A DNA stretch of 64,000 bases from Hofstenia miamia (taxonomy: Eukaryota > Xenacoelomorpha > Acoela). The position numbers were made by a program, and so were the translations under genes. The stretch is from contig SCFE01000060.1 of the NCBI GenBank assembly GCA_004352715.1, positions 1,305,030 through 1,369,029 of the forward strand, given 5' to 3'. The notes below the pieces were generated by a model. It was given only the letters and a program-made list of their open reading frames with translations. It searched no databases and was not told where the DNA came from. Numbering within the stretch: the stretch's first letter is position 1; every line of letters starts with the position of its first letter. This document shows, in pieces, positions 58,201 to 64,000 of the stretch.

Positions 58201-61200
58201 TTTTTTAATCCACATGCCTTGCAAGGTAATTTAGCAGCCCTTCACCCATTGTAGATCATGTGTAATTTTTAATCAATTATACTTTACTAAGTGATTTTTC
58301 AGCTGTGACTAATAAAGTAGGCATGGAGAAAAATATTCACAAACATATGCAAACATTTGGAAATATATCTTGAGAACTGTATTTATGGAGGTAGTTAAAA
58401 AGCTCTATTTGATTCAACTGTTTTCCGCCAAGCTTCCATGTTGTACCGACATTAAACGAAATATTTGTTTGCTTAAAAATCTTTATCCCGACAGATGGCG
58501 CTCAAAAATGCTTATTATAGCCTATCTTAATACATTAGGAAATATTATTTTGTGTAATTTCTTCTAAAGTATGCAATATTTTCAAAAACAACAGTGCTAA
58601 TATTAATGCTAATGTCGTTAAGATTCCACAGAACCATTAAAGTACTCATTTACTTTCCTAGTTTTTTGTACAATCCCTTTACTCATTTTCTGTACAATTG
58701 CTATTCAACTGAGAGCGACTGTTTCCTGAATNTCTTAATTGGCTAGGCGAAATTTCAATATTCAGCTCTATAGATATTTATGAAATTATATATGGTAAGC
58801 AGCTAAAAGGCTATCTAAGTATATTATTTATAGCTCTATTTATTGTCCGTTGGGTAGATCCTTAAGTTGTGTGCTCAATTCAACCTGAACTCAACTTATC
58901 AATCATGACAATTGCAAACTTCTTTACTTCAGCAAAATCAATCAATTTTTTAATCCACATGCCTTGCAAGGTAATTTAGCAGCCCTTCACCCATTGTAGA
59001 TCATGTGTAGTTTTTAATCAATTATACTTTACTAAGTGATTTTTCAGCTGTGACTAATAAAGTAGGCATGGAGAAAAATATTCACAAACATATGCAAACA
59101 TTTGGAAATATATCTTGAGAACTGTATTTATGGAGGTAGTTAAAAAGCTCTATTTGATTCAACTGTTTTCCGCCAAGCTTCCATGTTGTACCGACATTAA
59201 ACGAAATATTTGTTTGCTTAAAAATCTTTATCCCGACAGATGGCGCTCAAAAATGCTTATTATAGCCTATCTTAATACATTAGGAAATATTATTTTGTGT
59301 AATTTCTTCTAAAGTATGCAATATTTTCAAAAACAACAGTGCTAATATTAATGCTAATGTCGTTAAGATTCCACAGAACCATTAAAGTACTCATTTACTT
59401 TCCTAGTTTTTTGTACAATCCCTTTACTCATTTTCTGTACAATTGCTATTCAACTGAGAGCGACTGTTTCCTGAATTGTATAAAAAACTAGCAAAGTAAA
59501 TGAGTACATTAATAGTTCTGTGGAATCTTAAGGACATTAGCATTTATATTAGCACTGTTGTTTTTGAAAATGTTGCACAAAATATTATTTCCTAATGTAT
59601 TAAGATAGGCTATAATAAGCATTTTTGAGCGCCATCTGTCGGGATAAAGATTTTTAAGCAAACAAATATTTCGTCTAATGGTGCAGGTATCCAATTTTCA
59701 TTACCAAGTCCTGGGCGATATCAGCTGAATGAGTTGACATTCAATTTTCTTCTAGTTGCTCCCAGGAAACAACCATTATTGGCCCAACAATGGCTTACTG
59801 CTGGCACGCTTGGCAAACAATGGTCATTCATTTGCCATTCATTTGCCAATCATAACCAATAAAAAAAATATTAAAATTCCACAATTTTACAGAGCAATTA
59901 TAATTTTATTATTATATATAACATAAGCAATACATTAAAGTTTGATTTCAATTTTCAAAAAGTATTATTTATCTGTGTCTCATATCCATGAATGGCCCGA
60001 CAATGGCTCATTAATGGCATTGCTAGATCAATCTGCCATCTAGCGAACAAATATGAATTTGATAATTTAAAATTATAAATGATCAAATTTAATATTCATA
60101 ACAAATGAATTTCCTTAACCTTTCTTATTTGATAGCACAATTTAAATTCCAGCTCTTGTTTATATGAGCACTTTATGAATNCCTTTCTTATTTGATAGCA
60201 CAATTTAAATTGTTTATATGAGCACTTTATGACTTCAATTGCTTGTATATAGCAAGGTGTTCCATCTTAAGTATAATATGCTATACACAGTTTCAACTGT
60301 ATCCTTAACCAGGCGCGTATCGAGTTATTTCTAAAAGGGGAAGGCCCAATTCTTATCAGAGACATATATGCCTAGGTAGTTTTTTACCCTCTTAACATAA
60401 TGCCGTGCTCGTCCGTGAATAAAGGATAAATAAACCAAAAATACAGACGGAGTTAATAAGAATAAACATGAAATACTACTTTATGTCAAACAAAAAGACT
60501 GTTCATTAATATATCGATCCGATCGTATGAGAATGAGTTGAAATTGGCCTGCCCAAAGAGGGGCAGGCGTAAGGCCCCCACCTAAATACGCCTCTGTCCT
60601 TAACTCAATCAAATTATACAAAGTTGCGAATTACAAATCATAATATAACATTGGCCATAATCAGTAAACTGCTGATGGGAAACATATTTGTGACCACTGA
60701 TGCCATCAGTGGCCCATTTGTGTATCATTAGCGGCATCAGTAGCAACCTTAGTAATCAATAATAAGGAGATGCTTGCAAATAAAATTCACTTCATTATTT
60801 TGATTCCTAGTTCCTTTTAATATAATAAAAGGAAATACGAAAAGATATTTTGAAATTTTTATTTTGTAGAAAATGATGATATACCTGCTAAGCGTATTTT
60901 ACAAATAATTTACTCATAAATATTTGGACACTTTGAAATTAAGAGTTATATAAAAAAGCTACACTTCAGCAGAAGAGATTTTTCACGACTTAAGATAGTA
61001 TTATTTCAAAAGCGTACTTAATTTTAAAATTAAAATTCTTTGGTAAATTTGGCAGATTTTTATGCTTATTGTTATCACGTATAACCAAAACTTTCTTTCA
61101 AATTTCTAACAAATGTTAGTATTAATTGTGTATGACATGATCCCAAAGGTATTGTATTGTCCTTTGTTGGGCGTGTGTTTGTTTAAACAGTAATGTTTGA

Positions 61201-62440
61201 ACTCCTTAAGAATATAAAATTGTTTTCTATATATAAAATTTAATGCTATATTATCAAAACCTACTGATTGCCATCAATGGCCCATTAATCGGCCATTCTT
61301 GGCTCACCAATGGCCCAGTAATGGATTACGGTTGGCAAACATTGTTGGGCCAGCGGCCAATGGCCAATAATGGCACCAACAATGGCCCATTAGTGGACCA
61401 ACAATGGAATGTTTCCTGGGGCTCCTCGCACATATGAGTATGCCTTAATATTCACAATACTAGATAAATTCCTTGCAGATATTTCTGAGGCTATAGTCTA
61501 TTTCTTAGTGCACAGGGATCGTCTTAAACCCATGCGCTGCAATACTATTTCCATCACCCTGTATAAGACTTGTGTTAAATTTTCTCATTTCTTCTACAGA
61601 GTGCTGTCTAATCAGGTTGTTTAAATATTGATGTTTGTCCTCTTCTGCAACTTTAAATCTTAACCTTGGAGCAATATCAGACAATTGGTTGATGCTAATG
61701 CCTATTTAGTCCCATTTTCATGAATTATGACAGGACTGCAGTTATGAAATAGCCTGCTCCTATTTTTATCATACAGTTAAAAGTACTGGATTATAATTTT
61801 CATAAGAAAATTAACGAGTGGCAGCTTTTACTGAGACATTTTATCCAAGGAACATTTTTCCATCTATTTTAAATTTCTTACAGCCCACATGGTTGCTTTG
61901 CCTTTGGTTTTCCGCTAGATTTAATTTTTCTTTCTATATGGTAGTATTATGATTATATGTGTCAGGAATCAATTAACAAGAAGTTCTACCCTAGAAATTC
62001 TATTCTACCCTATAAGGATATTACATCATGTTAATAACTGTACATTAGCATTATGTTTAGATCCTGACATACAATATCAAGTGAAAATTACTATATCGTG
62101 AATTTTAGAGTTTTCTTTCTTCTAAATAAGTCAACAAAGCAGCTAAAATATCTATATTTATGTCAAATTTGCAGCCTTTGGAATTTCTCATAAAATAGTG
62201 GTCTAGCGCACCTGAAAAGGTAGCTGTTTTGTAATTGCTATGGTTTTAAGTTTTTCCTTCAGTTTAAAGACTAGTATTGTTGCCTTCGTAAAGATTTAGG
62301 AGGGGTCTTTATATATAATGTGGTAGGGGCATTTTAAGATGGTCAGAATTTGCTAAAATTTGCGCAGTTTATTGTCATATAGATGCAAAATTAGCATAAA
62401 AATGAACTTGATTCGAAGAAAAAGGTGTACAATAAAACAT

Positions 62441-62477
<37 letters not shown>

Positions 62478-63235
62478 AAANNNNNNNNNNNNNNNNNNNN
62501 NNNNNNNNNNNNNNNNNNNNNNNNNNNNNNNNNNNNNNNNNNNNNNNNNNNNNNNNNNNNNNNNNNNNNNNNNNNNNNNNNNNNNNNNNNNNNNNNNNNN
62601 NNNNNNNNNNNNNNNNNNNNNNNNNNNNNNNNNNNNNNNNNNNNNNNNNNNNNNNNNNNNNNNNNNNNNNNNNNNNNNNNNNNNNNNNNNNNNNNNNNNN
62701 NNNNNNNNNNNNNNNNNNNNNNNNNNNNNNNNNNNNNNNNNNNNNNNNNNNNNNNNNNNNNNNNNNNNNNNNNNNNNNNNNNNNNNNNNNNNNNNNNNNN
62801 NNNNNNNNNNNNNNNNNNNNNNNNNNNNNNNNNNNNNNNNNNNNNNNNNNNNNNNNNNNNNNNNNNNNNNNNNNNNNNNNNNNNNNNNNNNNNNNNNNNN
62901 NNNNNNNNNNNNNNNNNNNNNNNNNNNNNNNNNNNNNNNNNNNNNNNNNNNNNNNNNNNNNNNNNNNNNNNNNNNNNNNNNNNNNNNNNNNNNNNNNNNN
63001 NNNNNNNNNNNNNNNNNNNNNNNNNNNNNNNNNNNNNNNNNNNNNNNNNNNNNNNNNNNNNNNNNNNNNNNNNNNNNNNNNNNNNNNNNNNNNNNNNNNN
63101 NNNNNNNNNNNNNNNNNNNNNNNNNNNNNNNNNNNNNNNNNNNNNNNNNNNNNNNNNNNNNNNNNNNNNNNNNNNNNNNNNNNNNNNNNNNNNNNNNNNN
63201 NNNNNNNNNNNNNNNNNNNNNNNNNNNNNNNNNNN

Positions 63236-63271
<36 letters not shown>

Positions 63272-63618
63272 AAATATACATATATATATATATATATAAG
63301 GCTTTAAATAATTAATTTAATAAAACGTTAACCAGTATGTGCAAAAACATTTTAGATTTATGTAAAATTTTGAGACTTATTTGCAATAAATAGTTATGGT
63401 AATGGTAACGTACTCGACTTTTTCTCATTTAAAAATAATAAATTAGCAAATTGAAATGAGTACTTGTGATAACCAAAAAGAAGCCCCTCCCGCACCTGGG
63501 TTGCTGAATTCAATTAGTGGCATACTGCAAAGTGATTCAATGAAGTCGTCTCTTGAAATGTCGTAAATGCTTCGAAAGTATAAGAATGCAGAACGGCAAT
63601 AGACTTTGAACTTAAAAT
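49920..63618 (-). CDS. Type I-like phosphatidylinositol-4-phosphate 5-kinase, six exons, 5' end outside window
   Basis: Exons on the minus strand: 63618-63464, 57471-57153, 53736-53570, 53304-53203, 53066-52839, 50210-49920. Phases at the five junctions agree (0, 1, 0, 0, 0). Together they encode about 420 residues, covering most of the kinase core to the stop. The enzyme phosphorylates PI4P to PI(4,5)P2 at membranes. Visible signatures: SLCSMPLIEFSNPGAGG, the nucleotide-binding Lys in YILKSV, VVIMNN, KYDLKGSTKGRRAS, PTLKDLDF, the catalytic IMDYSLL, the GIIDVLQ metal-binding motif and KKLEHYF. DLKGST.GRRAS and the SRDDF.ESLC motif favour type I over type II. The region normally bearing an extended linker after MDYSLL is short and Lys-rich. 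The N-terminal part of the core is not seen up to 64000. Introns of 6.0, 3.4, 0.27, 0.14 and 2.6 kb hold transposons. All key residues are intact, so the gene is probably functional. Confidence 0.9.
50400..51747. repeat. 417-base block duplicated around a 72-base filler bounded by Ns; TCGA-rich element
   Basis: 50840-51256 and 51331-51747 are identical by eye (TCAACGCCAATAGGACAG to AAATTAGTATTAATA). Between them, N-72 bases-N; the 72 bases (51258-51329) are identical to 46939-47010 inside the minus-strand LINE. This looks like an assembly gap fill. The region from 50415 to 51060 has TCGACTTGAGTCG-type ends resembling the block at 20985-21365. Confidence 0.7.
51748..52838. other. PIP5K intron, no other gene seen
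   Basis: A+T-rich intronic sequence without recognisable coding; the 71-codon minus-strand ORF at 52432-52647 shows no features. Confidence 0.4.
52839..53066 (-). CDS. PIP5K-like exon 5 of those visible
   Basis: Starts after AACAGAG (other AGs nearby are possible), donor CAG|GTTAAT. Encodes a Gln/Lys/Asn-rich linker, then YDAIPAIDRNTKEKIVLVFG and IIDVLQ. Type I enzymes have GGIPA...KGEKLLLFIGIIDILQ here. Confidence 0.85.
53203..53304 (-). CDS. PIP5K-like exon 4 of those visible (insert region)
   Basis: Acceptor TTGTTTTTAG|AAAAAC, donor TCT|GTTAGT. 34 codons open in phase (KNLINMNTMLKNNQEVKLVT then TDEQAKMYNEPIKS). It corresponds to the variable linker after MDYSLL, so it has no family match; support comes from splice sites, phase and position. 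Confidence 0.6.
53570..53736 (-). CDS. PIP5K-like exon 3 of those visible
   Basis: Acceptor TTGCATTTAG|GC completes the split Gly codon; donor AAAAAA|GTAAGA. Encodes IILDSAIHTAFAHKLESDTA and YNIMDYSLLLAVYQTGDK, ending in a basic HPHKRRKK. The Asp of IMDYSLL is the catalytic residue. Confidence 0.92.
53737..54340. other. PIP5K intron, no other gene seen
   Basis: A+T-rich intron sequence between PIP5K exon 3 and the hAT relic. Confidence 0.4.
54640..55180 (-). pseudogene. hAT transposase C-terminal remnant
   Basis: Minus strand near 54680-54770 reads AKSAAVEKCFSMLKILLAFD then RNLKHYNI, the hAT dimerisation motif (SAAVER.FS.L......R). The ORF at 54840-55106 (AEKILEELYTLLFHGFPK onward) lies upstream in the same orientation and may be earlier transposase sequence. 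Confidence 0.6.
55211..55248. repeat. (AT)n microsatellite
   Basis: About 19 AT units, inside the hAT relic. Confidence 0.95.
56480..56742 (+). pseudogene. mariner/Tc1-like transposase scrap
   Basis: The ORF at 56536-56742 ends LLFTNDNANRHIEKALENCL, resembling the mariner/Tc1 second catalytic Asp motif (LLMQDNARPHTA....L). The preceding residues, FMIIVAGTFDTQFHFN, fit the strand VWGGIS..GRTDL.F found upstream in the family, in weak form. It is antisense to PIP5K and lies in its intron. Confidence 0.5.
57153..57471 (-). CDS. PIP5K-like exon 2 of those visible
   Basis: Acceptor TTTATTTAG|GAT; donor AAAAG|GTAGTT in phase 1. Encodes DYHYILKSVTKGESKFLRKF through NNILDAGVKFSIKYDLKGST and PTLKDLDFREKFPK. 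Contains the ATP-site Lys and the DLKGS motif. Confidence 0.92.
57988..59700. repeat. 744-base block in tandem across a single N, followed by an inverted arm
   Basis: 57988-58731 and 58733-59476 are the same sequence with one visible difference (A/G in GTGTARTTTTTAATC). The N at 58732 marks the join, so the tandem is probably an assembly artefact. 59478-59690 is the inverted complement of about 58430-58680, including GCGCCATCTGTCGGGATAAAG; with the adjacent copy it can form a long hairpin with a loop of about 90 bases. The inverted arm is diverged by several bases and is therefore real. Confidence 0.8.
60119..60236 (+). repeat. Short duplicated segment across a single N
   Basis: CCTTTCTTATTTGATAGCAC and the following 40 bases occur on both sides of the N at 60181, with an 11-base difference (CCAGCTCTTG region). 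Probably two alleles joined by the assembler. Confidence 0.65.
60302..60604. mobile_element. hAT MITE with perfect 8-bp target duplication
   Basis: TCCTTAAC at 60302-60309 and again at 60597-60604 bracket a 287-base element that starts CAGGCGCGTAT and ends ATACGCCTCTG. The ends are inverted with one or two mismatches. Inner GC-rich arms (GGGGAAGGCCC / GGGGCAGGCG) extend the inverted repeat loosely. It has no coding. It is nested in the 59757-61427 element. Confidence 0.88.
61428..62435. other. PIP5K intron, no other gene seen
   Basis: Moderately A+T-rich sequence with no recognised coding or element ends. Confidence 0.4.
62436..63300. repeat. 755-base gap flanked by TA microsatellites
   Basis: N run at 62481-63235. 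Both sides start CCTTATATATAT, so the gap probably spans an unresolved TA-rich array. Apparent ORFs across it are artefacts of the Ns. Confidence 0.95.
63464..63618 (-). CDS. PIP5K-like exon 1 of those visible
   Basis: Acceptor TTTGTTTAG before (G)AT TTT AAG; donor CAA|GTACTC. Encodes DFKFKVYCRSAFLYFRSIYD to SFWLSQ. Human type I enzymes have DFRFK.YAPVAFRYFRELFGI at this place. Confidence 0.9.
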
Positions 63619-64000
63619 CTAAACAAAGAGAATGACACAACCCAAAAAAACTACAAAAATTTCTAAGGTTAAGCAATCAAACAAAATATTCAGAACTAAA
63701 TACTACAATACCCAATTCTTCTAAAAGTATTATAATGCATTATTGGTTCAATAGAAAATTATAACTGTAGTTATTATTGAAAATGTTACTTGAATAATTT
63801 AGTCTAAATGTAAGGTAAATATTTCTAACGAAGTATTTCTTCTATTTTTATTATAATATCTGATAAATTTATTAAGCTATAACGAACGTTAATTTATTAT
63901 GGTTGAGCTTAGGCCTGTACACGTATACATTGATTTTTGTTATTATTTTCTTTAATGTAATAATTAGCCATCCAATATAAATATGTCGTTGGAAAAGTTT
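63619..64000. other. PIP5K intron continuing beyond the window
   Basis: No upstream exon encoding the preceding part of the kinase core is visible here; the intron before the first visible exon is at least 380 bases. Confidence 0.5.

Larger units (their letters stand above)
59757..61427. mobile_element. Unclassified terminal-inverted-repeat element, about 1.67 kb
   Basis: Left end GCTCCCAGGAAACAACCATT; right end complement GAGCCCCAGGAAACATTCCA. The inverted ends continue into arrays of TTGGCCCAACAATGG-like units: left at 59778, 59994 and nearby; right at 61276-61410 (at least four). No transposase ORF is seen, and the interior is A+T-rich. A hAT MITE has inserted inside it. Subterminal arrays of this type are known in several DNA-transposon groups; I cannot assign a superfamily or target duplication. 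Confidence 0.6.

Noticed and set aside
58370-59312. Two identical 65-codon ORFs suggesting a duplicated gene
   Set aside because: They are the same sequence repeated across a single N, most likely an assembly duplicate, with no recognisable protein.
62360-63307. Long open frames across 62360-63307 on both strands
   Set aside because: They consist of the 755-N gap plus TA-repeat tyrosine/isoleucine runs.
1-64000. CRISPR arrays, bacterial operons or a defence system
   Set aside because: The repeats are transposon-derived or assembly duplicates; introns, LINEs and eukaryotic gene content exclude a prokaryotic source.

Overview
This is a strongly A+T-rich (about 70%) eukaryotic window with short, sparse exons, GT-AG introns up to 6 kb, abundant microsatellites and a high density of decayed transposons. 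Torsin-activator-like and type I PIP5K-like coding, together with piggyBac, hAT, mariner, Penelope, Ty3/Gypsy and several LINE relics, point to an invertebrate animal genome. I cannot name the species. Nothing prokaryotic is present. The sequence is a scaffold with joins: N runs at 38821-38841 and 62481-63235, and single Ns at 5095, 27608, 51257, 51330, 58732 and 60181, most of them flanked by near-identical duplicated sequence.

Layout. Positions 1-4462 and 35796-45391 are two copies of one segmental duplication. Each holds a conserved exon resembling the lumenal domain of LAP1/LULL1 torsin activators (3033-3565 and 39042-39556) and an older, dead piggyBac on the minus strand. The second copy was later hit by a LINE (itself interrupted by a hAT with an 8-bp target duplication), by a second hAT, by a mariner scrap and by a Penelope-like element, so the pair gives a readable insertion history. 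From 6.5 to 9.2 kb lie a GC-rich, uninterrupted LINE reverse-transcriptase ORF and an older LINE tail. A complete-length but frameshifted piggyBac with TTAA ends lies at 10340-12868, a Penelope GIY-YIG scrap near 13.1 kb, and a decayed Ty3/Gypsy element with LTR ends and a tRNA-Trp-like primer site at about 13.84-18.43 kb. From 18.4 to 35.8 kb there is no recognisable host gene, only dispersed repeats, two LINE tails, a hAT, a mariner C-terminus and hAT MITEs.

The right end (49920-63618, minus strand) is a host gene: six exons of a phosphatidylinositol-4-phosphate 5-kinase (PIP5K type I-like) whose splice phases all agree. The catalytic core is intact to the stop codon; the N-terminal exons lie beyond the right edge. 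Its introns hold a hAT relic, a mariner/Tc1 scrap, a 744-bp repeated block followed by an inverted arm, and a 1.67-kb terminal-inverted-repeat element that itself contains a hAT MITE with a perfect 8-bp target duplication.

The most notable signals are a hammerhead-ribozyme-like core in the arm of the Penelope element, the PIP5K gene not visible as any single ORF, the duplicated torsin-activator-like gene, and the uncharacterised terminal-inverted-repeat element in the PIP5K intron.
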